A stretch of DNA of 64,000 nt from Chamaecyparis obtusa (Eukaryota > Streptophyta > Pinopsida > Cupressales > Cupressaceae): NCBI GenBank assembly GCA_027943335.1, contig BSBK01001162.1, forward strand, positions 868,001 through 932,000. The letters run 5' to 3'. Below, piece after piece: positions 1 to 11,450 of the stretch; the stretch's first letter is position 1; every line of letters starts with the position of its first letter. A model generated the notes under the pieces. The model saw only the letters and a program-made list of their open reading frames with translations. It searched no databases and was not told where the DNA came from. The translations under genes and the position numbers were made by a program.

Positions 1-2
1 GT

Positions 3-836
3 GTTCTTAATTTGACTAGTGCTGTGCAAGCCATGAAGCTTAATGCACCTCCACAGCAAGAAAGTAAACCAAGATATCAAGAGAGAACCAAAAAGGAGAA
101 GCGGCAATTTACCAAATTGGGTGACTCATATGAGGATGTTCTCAAAAATCTCATTGCTAACAACTTGGCACATCCTCAGGATCTTGCAAAACATTACATC
201 CCTAACATTAACCCACATTGGTGGGATGAGAAGGCTTTTTGCATGTTTCATAATGGCATTGGGCATACCATTGAGAATTATTGGAAACTCAAGCACATTA
301 TCCAAGATCCCATTGAGAATGGAAAGCTTAAGGTGGATGGACTGAACACCAATGCTAATCACAAAGCATTTAAGGAACCTTTGCCTAATTATGACAAGGG
401 GGAAACCTCTAAATCAAAGAATGGCAAAGCTGCAATCAACTACACTTACACAACAATAGAAAATGTGATAAAATTGCTTGAAGTTGTGGAGCCAAGTGTT
501 AATATGATGAGGAGTAAGGACCTTCATGGTTATGAATCTCCCCCTATCTTTGACAAAGAACCTGTTGTGGTGCTGAGAGGTCCTCATTCTAGGTTATCTT
601 CTCAAGTCCTTAATGCTATTACCAGGAGTCAAGGCCCTATTGTTCTTAGAGGTCCTAGTTTAGGTCCATCCAAACAATCCAAGCAAGTGGCATCCAAGAA
701 TGTCGCCATAAAGTCCTCCATTGCTCCCAAATGAAACTACAATCTTGTAGATCAGTTACAGAAAACTCCAGCACAAATATCAATCTTGGAGCTTCTAGAG
801 TTGTCCCCTAGACATAAATAGATCCTTGAGGATGCT
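3..836 (+). pseudogene. Element A gag, C-terminal part (partial)
   Basis: The frame is open to the left window edge, so this is the tail of a longer gag. Around 235-290 lies a C-x2-H-x4-GH-x4 motif typical of Tat-type gag, where the last Cys is replaced by Tyr (IENYWKLK), which would weaken zinc binding. Two in-frame stops follow, TGA at 732 and TAG near 819. Reading continues in the same frame into the protease, so gag and protease were one polyprotein. Gag normally forms the virus-like particle and packages the RNA; here it is a relic. Confidence 0.75.
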
Positions 837-1298
837 TTGCACACAACAAATGTCCCCAACAACATAGATATTGACCAATTTCAAGGCATGGTGAATCACA
901 TTACCAGCCCACATTACCTATCTTTCTTAGAAGATGATGACAAATCCCTAAGGCATCCACATAATCTTGCCCTTCACATTGAAGTAATGATTCATAAAAC
1001 TCGTGTCAGGCATGTGTTGATAGATGGGGGTGCTGGGCTAAATATTTGTACTTTAAGTTTGTTAAAAACTTTGGGCTATTCAGAGGAGGTGATCGACACT
1101 AAAAATAAGATCAATATAAAGGCCTATGATGAGGCAGAACAAAGTTCTAAGGGGTTAGCTATCCTTCCTATCAGGATTGGCCTAGTTGAAAAAGATATCT
1201 TGTTCCAAATTGTTGATACTGGAACCCTTGCATACAACATTTTATTGGGTAGACCATGGATTCACAACATGCAGGCAGTGCTATCTATCTACCACTAG
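837..1298 (+). pseudogene. Element A aspartic protease
   Basis: A retropepsin-like domain in the same frame as gag. The active-site loop reads VLIDGGAGLNI (about 1015-1050), with D-G-G-A in place of canonical D-S/T-G-A. The second conserved part, ILLGRPWIH, is at about 1240-1265. This enzyme would mature the Gag-Pol polyprotein. The frame ends at a TAG (about 1297) that probably replaces CAG, since related protein sequence continues directly after it. Confidence 0.8.
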
Positions 1299-2693
1299 TG
1301 TGTTAAGTTCCCCTATAATGGAGTAGAAATTTTCATACCAGGGGATAGCACTTTATCAGTTAATTCAATCTCAGCTAATGTTCATGTCCCTCTTAATCAA
1401 GAAGCAAAGGATTATCAAGCAACTTTAATAGAATGTCAAGACAAGTTTAAATTAGTAGACCTTGGCATGGGGGGGTATCAACTTGACTCTTTTGCAAAGA
1501 TGCATGTTTCCCCTAGGTCCTATGGAAAGCCTTCACAGGAGATGAAACTGTCTTCTTCGGCAATGACACTATTTGACAAGTTTGTTGAATCCTCAGTACC
1601 AATACAAGATGAAAAAGAGGAAGTAGCTATTCGAGATTGGATATACAAAGAGGAGAAGTACCAGCATAATGAAAATTTCTCCCCCTCTCCTAAGTCCTAT
1701 GGGAGAGGATATACTTTTGTCAAGAAGATGGGTTATACAGGATATGGCCCTCTTAGTTACAGGTTAGATGCTAGAGCCAAACCACTTAATCATGATCTTT
1801 TTGGATGTAAGTCTAAGAAACTGGTTGGCCTAGGCTTTATGAAGAATAACAAGTGCACTGTCCTCATTCCTGATAGGTGGGATAGTGAAGATGACACAAA
1901 ATATGTACCAGATTTGACAAATCAACAAGACATGATAGATGATTGAGTACCTTCAAAAAATCTCCTTTGGGGAGATTCCAGAGATTTAACAAATGATAGT
2001 CCTCCTATCCTAGCTATGATAGATAGTGACTATATGAATGCAAGATTGACTATGGATAGTGTTTCCATCCCAACTGCAATGGATGGTGATAATTCAAATA
2101 ATTTTGTGATTGATAAAATTGCTAGAGGAGAGGAAACTCTTCCAAACCTTGAGGCTTCTACATATGAGGCCCCAACAATAATTCAGAAATAGATTCTCAT
2201 GAGTTTGAATGGGATTCACTCTCAGACACCACAATTGACTTGGATATGGATGTTTTCCATGCTTATAGTTCTCAACCTGATGTAGCTAATGAGTCATGTG
2301 TCAAATTAGAAGATTGGAACCCACGTGTCGCATTAGTAGATGATTCTTCACTTGATAGGGTAAATTATAATTTAGACACCTTAGAGGGATACTTGATAGA
2401 CTCCAATTCTGCGGTCACTAGAGATGACATCACCTATATCTTTAATCTTGAACCAGTCATTAACCTATCCCTTATTGACCCCAACCTTATTGATTGGTCT
2501 CAATGTTATCAAGAGCCTCAACTCTTGACATTTCACAATGACTATGAGATCACCTGCTATCTAAATGCCATTGAACCTGTAGTCTCTTCCACTGGTGAAC
2601 CGGCTACCAATATGACAGAACCTGACATCAAGTACCTTAGTCACAAGATAAAAAGAAAAAAAGAATAAGAGTTTTGATGGTGAAAACCACTGT
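1299..2693 (+). pseudogene. Element A protease-RT linker
   Basis: Continues the protease frame to a TGA at about 1944. It includes a Gly/Tyr-rich stretch (GYTGYGPLSY, about 1730-1760) in the place where some Tat elements carry a G-patch; I call this only a possible G-patch remnant. After a frame change near 2150-2170, an acidic Asp/Asn-rich segment runs to 2668. No catalytic motif is visible. It joins the RT frame near 2690. Confidence 0.55.
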
Positions 2694-3850
2694 GTGGTAG
2701 TGTCAAAACCAAAAAAAGTAAAAATAAAAGATGCATCCAAGGGTGAAAACCTCTCTAAGGTGCCTACGGATGAGGTACTTGATAGTCTCCCAAGCTATTT
2801 TCAAGATAGATCATCAGTATTGGTTGAACCTACAGAAGCTGTTAATTTGGGCATAGAAGAGGCTCCAAAAATTGTACACTTGGCTAAATCTTTATCACCT
2901 CAAGAAAAGAAAGCCTACATTGAGTTCCTCCAAAAGAAGAAAATTAATTTTGCATGGACATATTCAGACATGCCAGGGTTGGACACTAATCTCATTATGC
3001 ATCATTTGTCCATAGCTCTAGGTGTCAAACTAGTCAAACAAAAGTTGAGAAAAATGCACCCTCATATAGCTCTTCTAGTGAAAGCTGAATTAGAAAAGCT
3101 CCTTGGTGCAGGATTCATTAGAGCTATAGACTATGCCGACTGGATTTCCAACATTGTACCTATTTCCAAACACAATAAATCCATCTGAATCTGCATAGAT
3201 TTTAGAGATCTTAACAAAGCATGCCCAAAGGATGATTTTCCACTTCCTAACATAGACATGATAGTGGACATGACGGCAGGCTATGAGATCTATTCCTTGA
3301 TGGATGGTTTTTCTGGGTATAATCCGATCAAGATTGCTCTCGAGGATCAGGAAAAGACTACATTCACATGTGCATGGGGCACTTATTGTTGGAATGTCAT
3401 GCCCTTTGGATTGAAAAATGTAGGAGCTACTTATCAAAGAGCTATGACAACCATCTTCCATGACATGATGCATAAGAATATGGAAGATTATGTGGATGAC
3501 ACCCTCGCTAAGTCTAAGAAAAGAGGAACACATCTGGCTGATTTAGAAGTAATTTTGGATCGCATGGAACAATTTCAACTAAGATTAAATCCAAAAAAGT
3601 GTGCATTTGGTGTTACTTCTGGCAAATTATTGGGATTCATCATTTCAGCCAAAGGGATAGAAGTGGACCCTGAAAAGGTCCAAGCCATTATAGACATGCC
3701 ACCTCCCAAAAATATTAGTCAAATGAGGAGTCTTCAAGGATGCCTTCAATCCATAAGGAGGTTTATTTCACAATTGGCAGATAGAGTGCAGCCCTTTAAC
3801 AAAAACTTGCATAAAGGCGTTCAATGTGTCTAGAATGAGGATTGCTAGAA
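2694..3850 (+). pseudogene. Element A reverse transcriptase
   Basis: Ty3/gypsy RT. Visible in order: KAELEKLLGAGFIR, the IDFRDLNKACPKDDFPLP block (about 3190-3250), LMDGFSGYN (about 3298), MPFGLKNVGATYQRAM (about 3400-3450) and the catalytic YVDD at 3489-3500. Both catalytic aspartates are kept. The frame is broken by a TGA at 3186-3188 (SI*ICIDFRDL) and by two TAGs near 3830-3850. It would copy the element's RNA into cDNA inside the virus-like particle. The native RNase H follows in the same frame. Confidence 0.9.
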
Positions 3851-3854
3851 GAGC

Positions 3855-4358
3855 ATGGATCAAATTAAGGAATACTTGGCAAGTCCTCCCATTTTAATGC
3901 CTCCCATTCCAGGAAAACCCCTCATTTTGTATGTCTCAGCTACTGAATCTTCACTGGGGGCATTGTTGGCTCAATTAGATGAACAAGGGAAAGAAAGGGC
4001 CATATATTATATTAGCCGCACTCTTGTTGCTTACGAGGTCAATTATACTAGTATTGAAAAAGCTTGCTTTGCAGTAGTGTTTGCTTCTCAAAAATTATGA
4101 CACTATATGCTTGTGCACACCATACACCTCATAGAAAAAATTAATCCTCTCAAATACTTGCTGGGTAAAGCTGCTCTCACGGGTAGACTTGCTAAATGGA
4201 TGATGATTCTTTTTGAATTTGACATAGAGGATATTGAGTGCAAGGAAATCAAAGGCCAGGTTATTGCAGATCAACTGGATAATTTCCCAATTCAAGATAA
4301 TATGTCCATTCAAGTCAATTTCCCAGATGAACATCTTATGTACATGACTGAGAGATCC
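3855..4358 (+). pseudogene. Element A native RNase H and connection
   Basis: Gypsy-type RNase H fold in the RT frame, starting near LILYVSATESSLGALLAQ (about 3915). The first catalytic Asp, expected in a TDAS-like motif, is absent (VSATESS). The E of the IEKACFAVV segment is kept, and there is no TDH motif. A TGA at 4098-4100 interrupts it. Loss of these acids is common in Tat elements that carry a second RNase H, and agrees with the intact acid residues of the downstream domain. Confidence 0.75.
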
Positions 4359-4735
4359 TGGAAACTATTCTTTGATGGTTCCTACATGCAAAATGGTTTT
4401 GAAGCTGGTGTGTTATTTGTCTCTCCACATGGGTACACTATTCCCAAATCTTACAAGTTACTCTTCCCATGCAAAAACAACATAGCTGAATATGAGGCTT
4501 TAACAAATGGACTAAAAATGGCTATAGAGTGGAATATCATAGAACTACATATCTATGGGGATTCTCAGCTGATCATCAATCAAGTCAATGAGCAATACCA
4601 AACAAAAGATGACAAGTTGATGCCTTACAAAAAATGGTTGATTCATTAAGATGGTACTTTACTTTTGTCACCTTTTAGCAAATCCCTAAGGCTGAGAATA
4701 AAGTAGCTGATGCTATGGCCACCCTTGCTTCACTT
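4359..4735 (+). pseudogene. Element A second (archaeal-type) RNase H, downstream of RT
   Basis: Starts WKLFFDGS. The acid residues of an RNase H are all visible: D in FFDGS (about 4372), E in AEYEAL (about 4490), D in YGDSQL (about 4560) and D in VADAMATL (about 4712). A frame change of one base lies in the run of six A at about 4628-4633, splitting the domain over two frames. It would degrade RNA in RNA-DNA hybrids in place of the degraded native domain. Its position between RT-RH and integrase is the usual Tat layout. Confidence 0.85.
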
Positions 4736-6109
4736 CTTCAGTTAGAGGAACATGAGTCTAGATATGAATTCCTGGTGGAAGAGCTACATTATCCCATTTA
4801 TGACTCTCAAGAAAGCCATGTCATTTGTACCCTTGTCAATCACAAATTCTTTCGCTATGGTTCTATTTACTCATATCTCCATGGTGGCATCATCCCCAAC
4901 ACATTTAACTGATCTGAAAGAAGAAACCTTGTTTGTAATGCCTCTCGCCATTCCCTCATCTCTGGTGATTTGTATAGGAGGGGTCTAGATGGGACACTAC
5001 TTAGGTGCTTAGAAAAGGAGAAATCTGATCAAGCGCTAGTTGACATCCACGAGGGCATATGTGGGGGACATTCTAATGGTGTTTCCATGGCTAGAAGGTT
5101 GCTTAGGGTGGGGTACTATTGGCCTACAATGCAGATAGATGCTGTAGCTTTTGCCAAGTCTTGTGAAAAATGTCAGAAACATGGACACTTGATACATGCT
5201 CCAAGTAGGGAGCTAATTCCTTCTATATCTCACTGGCCATTTTAGCGATGGGCCTTTGACCTTGTTGGGTAGATTCATCCCAACTCATCAGGTGGACATA
5301 AGTTCATTATCACTGCTACTGACTACTTCACAAAATGGGTGGAGGCTGTTCCACTTTCTGTTGCCTCAGGAAAGATAGTGTCTTTATTCATTTTAAACCA
5401 TATCATCTGTTGATATGGAGTGCCATATGAGATCATCACTGACAATGGAGGTTAGTTAAAAAACAAGGACCTTACACAACTCTGCCAAAGATTTAAGATA
5501 AAGCAACATTGGTCCTCCATTTACTTCCCACAAGGAAATGGTTAGGCAGAGGCTTCAAATAAAACCATTCTCAAGATTTTACATAGAACAGTTCATAAGA
5601 ATGGTAGAGACTGGCACCTATAGATAAATCTAGCCTTGTGGGCCTATAGAATGAGTATTCGTACTCCAACTGGGGCTACTCCTTTCGCCCTCACATACGG
5701 TGCTGAAGTAGTGTTACCTTTAGAGGTTGAGATTCCATCACTTTGAGTCTCTCTCAAAGGCCTAGTTATAGATGAAGACTATCATGCCATGAGACTACAA
5801 GAATTAGAACTTCTTGATGAGAAGCGTAAAGCATCTTTTGACCATATGAGGGTCTACCAAAAGTGGATGTCCAAAGCCTTCAACAAAAAGGTTCACCCTA
5901 GAGAATTCCAAGTAGGAGATCTTGTCCTGTGAGAGAATCCTAAGAACCAATAAAATAGAGAACAAAAGGGAAAATTCAAACCTAATTGGCTTGGACCCTA
6001 CATTATCACATCAGCTTTTGGTACAGGTGCTTATCTACTATCTACTGAAGAGGGGGAGCAGCTCCCTGAGCCTATCAATGTTTTGCACCTGGAGAAGTTC
6101 TATCCTTGA
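4736..6109 (+). pseudogene. Element A integrase
   Basis: The HHCC zinc domain (HEGICGGH ... CEKCQKHG) is at about 5047-5185. The catalytic core has D in AFDLVG (about 5260), D in ITDNGG (about 5440) and E in AEASNK (about 5550). The C-terminal part contains LGPYIITSAFGTGAYLL before the final FYP and TGA at 6107-6109. At least eight internal stops occur (for example near 5243, 5269, 5412, 5454, 5543, 5622, 5743, 5930). Most sit where Gln or Arg is expected, fitting CAG/CGA to TAG/TGA changes. Confidence 0.85.
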
Positions 6110-8024
6110 TGCCTGTTCTGTCTGGGGGCATCCTTTGTATATACCTTATTGATCCTGAAAACATTCCAAAAAAATTCATATATGATGCTGAAAAAATACA
6201 AAAAAAATAAAAAAATAAAAAAAATACAAAAAAATCAAAAATTCAAAAAATTCAAAAAAAAAAGAAAAAGTGCCTTGGTGAAAACCTGGAAACAGGAGCC
6301 TTGGTAGCAAAAAAATACAAAAAAATTTATAAAAAGTCTTGAAAAAATTCTTCCAAGTGGTGAAAACTTGGAAACGGGTGCTACTTGAGGCCTTCACACC
6401 CTTATTTCTTAGCATGTGTCCTCGACACTTAGCCTTTCTCCATCATGCCTTGTCCTTGTTGCCTTGGTTTGGAATTGGTCTTTGTCTTTGTCTAGGGGGC
6501 ATCACTATGTTAGCTTTGGTCTCTTGAATACGCTTGTCTTTAGGACACCTCACAAATGGTGTTTTTCAAAACCAACCCAACTGTGTTTTTCAACACACCT
6601 CTTGACATCGAGTGTTTTTCAACACTTATCAGTTTGGTCTTATCCAGTTTGGTCACATGATCTTACTTGCTTGCAAGCATTTGATCCTTATCCTCGAAAC
6701 TCAATATCAGTTTACACACTTAAATTTTTAAATGCAACATTTAATGCTTGAGATATGTCATGATTTTTTTTTCTTTGTGTGCTGGCTGTTATTGATTTTC
6801 GTTGAGTGTCCTTGTCTAATAAGTCTCTCCATGATGCATCGCTAGAAGACTTGGGGCATGGGGCATGTTTTTCTTTGCTTTTTGCTTGTGGGTGTTGTCT
6901 TGAACCTCTTCAATGTCTCTTGTTGTCTCCTTGACACACTTAGGAGATTTAAGGCATCATCCTTGACTATTTTTTCACAACCGTTCTCATGGTCATCCCG
7001 GCATTTATGCCTTGATGCGAGCATGGTTTTTCTACATTAAATTGGGTAAGCTAACATTGCAGTCATCTTGACCTTTATGTCTTTGATGCTCATGTTAGAA
7101 TCTTTCCACATTCCAATCCGATATCAATCACATTCATATCTTCATAGTTGCATTTGTGACTAGTGATGATTGTATGATCGTCCAATGTCCGGTAATAACG
7201 ACCCTATGATGAAAATAAGTTCTTTTACATTCTCTAATGAATGATGAACACAAAAATCCTATGTTACCCTATTGCAAGTACACCTTTGCATTTTCATGTA
7301 GCTTGCATTATTTAGACTTCATGTTAAATTTGCACTTTTAGGCTGCATTATGAGTTTGAGAGGGTTTCCTTCATCTTTCTTGTGGACTTTCAGTCAAATG
7401 TGGTCACAATTTGATCTTCATTTCCTTATCTTCTTTCATGATCTCAATCAAAATTTCCTATCTTAAACAGTTGATTGATTTTGATGCATCCTCTTTCTTG
7501 AGGCAAATTCTCTTTCTTCTCTCCATTTCTTTCCATTTCTTCCAAACTTCTATCTTCCATTCACTTTCACCCCACTACTTTTCTTCTAATTCAACCTCGG
7601 GGCATAATCTTTCTTGCTGATCTACATTGGTTTTGTGATTCTTATATCTTTAATCTTATATCAAGAACCTTATCTTTAGTTCAATTTGATCAAATTTATC
7701 AATTTACCATTTCTCCTTTATCTCACTTCGATTTCGATCACGAGGGGGCAGTAACTATCAAACTTCAATGATTGATTCAGCTTTATCAAATTTATCAATT
7801 GCTTCTCTTGGGGCAACCTTGCTTGAGATTCTTATCTCTTATTTGAGACTTGACAATTACCTATTCACAGGTGTTGGCCTTGTCTTTTTTAGTTTGCTTA
7901 TCTATGTCTTGATGTGTTCCCATCCATCAAACACACATCCGGGTTGTTTTGTGATCCCAAATCAATCTCACACTTCAATTCCATTCTTTGACTGGATGTG
8001 ATCCTGAGTTGACCTCACATTAGT
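6110..8024 (+). other. Element A 3' untranslated region
   Basis: No coding domain seen over 1.9 kb. An A-rich stretch (about 6165-6265) is followed by two related blocks around a GGTGAAAAC(C/T)TGGAAAC motif (about 6277 and 6358). Near 6540-6625 the motif TGTTTTTCAA occurs three times. The rest is AT- and CT-rich sequence without recognisable structure. Long 3' untranslated regions are normal in Tat elements. Confidence 0.6.
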
Positions 8025-8038
8025 CAAAGAGGGGCAAA
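8025..8038 (+). other. Element A polypurine tract
   Basis: CAAAGAGGGGCAAA lies immediately before the TG that opens the LTR at 8039. This is the expected place and composition for the plus-strand primer. Confidence 0.75.
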
Positions 8039-9138
8039 TGTATGCACCCTAAAATGGTCGCCTAGAATTTGGGCCCCATTTATTCAATTTAACAACATCG
8101 ATTTTCTGAATCAATGTGTTGCAATTTTCAAATTAAACTTCTTTGTTCAAATCGTAACCATTTGAATTATTTCATTTCTTCCTAAGGTTTGAATATTTCA
8201 TTAATTTTATTTAATTAATTGAAAGAAATAAATTCCTTTTAAATAAATAAATTAATGTTATTTAATTGAAATTAATATTTCTTAAATGAAATGATGTTAT
8301 TTAATTAAAATCTATTTTTAATTAAATGACTTTATTTTATTTAATTAATATTCATTTCTAAATTATATAATCTTATTTTATTTTATTAAAGGATATATTA
8401 TTCTTCTTTTCAACTAAATAAATAAAATATCTTCTCCAAAATATCTTTGTGATGGAAAAGGAAACAAATCAATTAATAAAAAATGAAATAAATGAAATTC
8501 CATTTTCCTACAAACCTTCTAAAAATGATATTTGTTTCCTCTTTTCCATTTATCCCACATTGCTTCTAGATTTGCATTCAAATCCACATTTTACTATAAA
8601 ATGAGCCCTCTCGTTCTTAGTTGAGGATCCCGAATTTTCATATCATTATTATGCTACAGATTTTCTTGAGCTTTAGAAATCATCATTTGAGATTGCATAG
8701 TTACTCATAGAATTTAGATTAATTCATTTTATTGTTTTAGCAATACTCATATAGACTATTTTAGATTTGCACATTTAGTTAATTTGCATATAGATAAAAA
8801 TAGTTTATTTCATTGCATATAGATTAATCTCCATTTTAGTAAATTAGCTTGTTTCTTGCATTTTGCAATCATTTAGACTAGTTTTCATTTGCATGCATGA
8901 ACAAGATTCATGGAGATTAGCATTCTTGCTTCTCCTCTTTGAATCTCTCGTTCTGAGTTTGTACTTGCATGGGTAATTTGGTCAATCTGAGGGCCTCAAT
9001 ATCAACCCTTGCACTTCTCAGATAGAGAGCTGTGAGTCAACTTGTGAGGGCTCATTCTTGAGTCTCCTTGCATATAAAGATTCACAGAAGTGTCACATTT
9101 TCATGTACACATTGATAACTAATAGACTTCTTCCTGGG
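8039..9138 (+). repeat. Element A 3' LTR (interrupted at its end)
   Basis: Opens TGTATGCACCCT after the polypurine tract. The upstream half is AT-rich (8160-8480). A TATA box, CTATAAAATG, lies at 8593-8602. The AT-rich R/U5-like half runs to 9138, where element C begins with its TSD (9134-9138, ctggg). The last bases of this LTR should be just right of 60835, but the 5' LTR is outside the window, so the exact end cannot be fixed. Confidence 0.7.
8594..8601 (+). promoter_or_regulatory. TATA box of element A LTR
   Basis: TATAAAAT inside ACTATAAAATGAGCC, about 555 bp into the LTR, followed by a C/T-rich segment suited to a transcription start. Confidence 0.6.
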
Positions 9139-11029
9139 TGTACCGTCCTAAAAAGTTAGCACCCATTATTGGTGGCTTTAGGGCCTATTAGATCCTAATT
9201 TAGTGATTTCAAGATCTTAATGTCTTTATGCTTGATTTCCTCCATCTTTCATTTTCTCTCCTTGAAACTTTTCACAATTCCCAATATCTAGATCCACTTA
9301 AAAATTAACAATGTTGGGACTAGATCAAAATAAGTCAGCCTTGTCTTGGACATGGTTGAACCAAGTTGACCTTGTCTTAGGAAATTCCATTTAAGTGGGC
9401 TCCATGCCTAATGTGGAGGTTTTTCTTCCTGGTCTTTATTTGTGGTCAGCCCTACAATATTGAATCCTGAAATGAGTATAAAAGAGCATTAAAGCTTCTC
9501 ATTTTGAGATCCATGATTATGATCCATAATAAGAATACATGTGAAAGATATCTTTCAAGATAAATTTCAAGAATTCAAGATATGAAATCAAGCTTATTAA
9601 GGGCTTGGATTCAATATTTGAAGGCAAGCACCCATCGAAGAGCTCTAAGTCTCCATCTCTTCAAAACCTAATCAAGAAAAGGAAATATTCCCTAGTGGAT
9701 GCAAGTTTCTCTCTCATGATGGCCAAGTAGAGGAATTATCAAGCTAGCAAGATGATCCACAAGTATACAATCATTCAAGATCTAGGATTGCAAAGTGTAG
9801 ATCTATTGCATTTGTCAAGACATCCTTGATTATACAAAATATGTTACAAGTAGTGGTTGCCATTGTACCAAAAGATCGACCTGTTAATGCTCGATACAAC
9901 CACTAGACTTATAGAAGACACAGGAGGTGGTTAAGCCATGTCATGAATATCGAGGGGAGTGTTGACCATTTTTCCAACAATCTCCCCCTCAATGTTACCC
10001 GAGGGGATTCTAACTTGTGACCAAGCTTTGATACCACTTGTTACAAGTAGTGGTTTCTGTTGCACCAAAAGATCAACCCGTTAATGCCTAATACAACCAC
10101 TAGACTTATAAAAGATACAAGAGGCGGTTAAGCTATGTCACGAATCTCGAGGGGAGTGCTGAGAATTTTTCCAACAAAATATTCCAAACATTTATTTCAA
10201 CAATCTTCATGGATTTGACTAATTTATACATCCATCCATGTGGATTTTTCATGCAAGGTAAATCTAAAATTTATCATGTTTACATTACTTTCATTATGCA
10301 ATTTATTTTTCATTTCAAGGTTGATTCCTATAAAAGGTCTTGACCAAGGCAATCCCCTTTTCACAACCTTTTCCCCTTCTTCTTGTATGTAGGAATAGAT
10401 TTTTAGAGTTTCAAATTGGACTTTGGGTGTTACAAGACCTATTACCGGATATTTGTGAATTTAATTAGTTTTGGAGTTGAAAGGACTAGGTTGAAATTAT
10501 AGAACAATGTCTAGGACTAGGTTGACTATGTTGGACATATTCCTTTGGATCTAGAATTTTCACAATTATAAGTTACAAGTGTCAGATTGTCAGATGCAGA
10601 GCCATTTTCAATTCCATCATCTCTATGATAGTAAAAACAAGATTTGAAGTTCACTCCTCTTCTCCTAATTTCAACGCGAGTTCATTCTTCCTCCTTTAAT
10701 CTTGCACTTAATTTTATACATCATATTTGATATCACATCTTGTTAGTTATCATTTCATTTATTAGAGTATTAATTCCTTTTATACATTTGGGTATCATTT
10801 TTACATATCATATACATCTTAACATTAAAGGAACACATCCCTAAATCACACTCCATCCTCAAATATAGACCTTGTATTAGCACCTCTTCATCCTTTTGGG
10901 TTATGCTAATATGATTTAAGTTTGAGGGTGAGCCTTTAGGGGTGTTCCTAATATATCATACCCTTCACATCCATTTAATTTTGTGAGTGATCTTACTCCA
11001 TATAATTTCTCATGATTTTTTATGATACA
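9139..11029 (+). repeat. Element C 5' LTR (contains a TRIM)
   Basis: Starts TGTACCGTCC and ends TATGATACA at 11029. It can be followed against the 3' LTR over its whole length. Without the 335-bp TRIM and its 5-bp duplication it is about 1,551 bp, against 1,508 bp for the 3' LTR. A TATA box (GTATAAAAG) is near 9476-9484, with a matching one near 59658. Confidence 0.85.
9842..10176 (-). mobile_element. TRIM (terminal-repeat retrotransposon in miniature), complete
   Basis: Two 138-bp direct repeats, 9842-9979 and 10039-10176, flank a 59-bp centre (9980-10038). On the minus strand each repeat opens TGTTGGAAAAAT and closes TTGTAACA. Next to the first is TGGTATCAAAGC, close to the usual initiator-Met tRNA primer site, and before the second is the purine tract TTGAGGGGGAGAT. 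The flanks are a perfect 5-bp duplication, aaata (9837-9841 and 10177-10181). Element C's 3' LTR lacks it, so the empty site is in the same window. Confidence 0.92.
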
Positions 11030-11215
11030 TTTTGGTGAACTTGACTTGTAACATTTCCTCTTTTGATCTTGGTGTTATATTTACTTTGCATACTTATAGG
11101 TTCACCTATGATACATTTTGGTGAACCCTACTTATGACATTACCTCTTTTGATTTTGGTGTTATATTTCCTTTGCATTCTTATAGGTTCACCTATGATAT
11201 ATTTTGGTGAACTTG
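11021..11215 (+). repeat. 86-bp tandem repeat over the LTR end and primer site of element C
   Basis: TATGATA(C/T)ATTTTGGTGAAC recurs at 11021, 11107 and 11193, an exact 86-bp spacing, with about 2.3 copies. The unit starts with the last nine bases of the LTR and includes the adjacent TTTTGGTGAAC, where a tRNA primer site is expected. Element C may therefore carry three LTR-end/primer-site junctions in a row. Confidence 0.8.
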
Positions 11216-11450
11216 ACTCTTTCATGCATTATGCTTTCTGATTTAGTATTTAGATCTTTGTATGATCTATTTTATATGTATTATAGTTAAACCATATCTT
11301 TCCTTGTATGCATTTTGTTACATTACATGCTTAAATTTGATAGTTAAATTTTCTTAGACTGCATTTTTATTTCAAGTTATATTACATTTCTCTTTCCTTT
11401 TATTCTCTTGTGCATGAGTGTTATCATTTTGAGTCCAACCTATAGCATTT
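11030..11450 (+). other. Element C 5' leader, first part
   Basis: Untranslated leader from the LTR end to the solo LTR S1 insertion. It holds the 86-bp repeats and then AT-rich sequence with no coding sign. It resumes at 55022 after the nested insertions. Confidence 0.6.

Larger units (their letters stand above)
1..9138 (+). mobile_element. Element A: Ty3/gypsy Tat-type LTR retrotransposon, 5'-truncated by the window
   Basis: Order seen on the plus strand: gag C-terminus, protease, RT, native RNase H, second RNase H, integrase, 1.9 kb untranslated region, polypurine tract, 3' LTR. A second (archaeal-type) RNase H between RT-RH and integrase is the known hallmark of the Tat lineage. The 5' LTR and most of gag lie left of the window. 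Its 3' LTR is interrupted at 9138 by element C, so its true end lies at or just right of 60836. The coding part carries more than a dozen nonsense codons and at least two frame changes, so it is not functional. Confidence 0.9.

Noticed and set aside
6110..8024. Host gene between integrase and LTR of element A
   Set aside because: Only short frames without domains; the position and purine tract fit a retroelement 3' untranslated region.
8639..9138. Minus-strand coding continuation of element D (readable stretch with YLRSARVDIEALRLTKLP)
   Set aside because: Four or more stops in about 75 codons, AT-rich context, and an LTR start with purine tract and TATA box on the other strand fit LTR sequence better. 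Kept as an open point in the findings.
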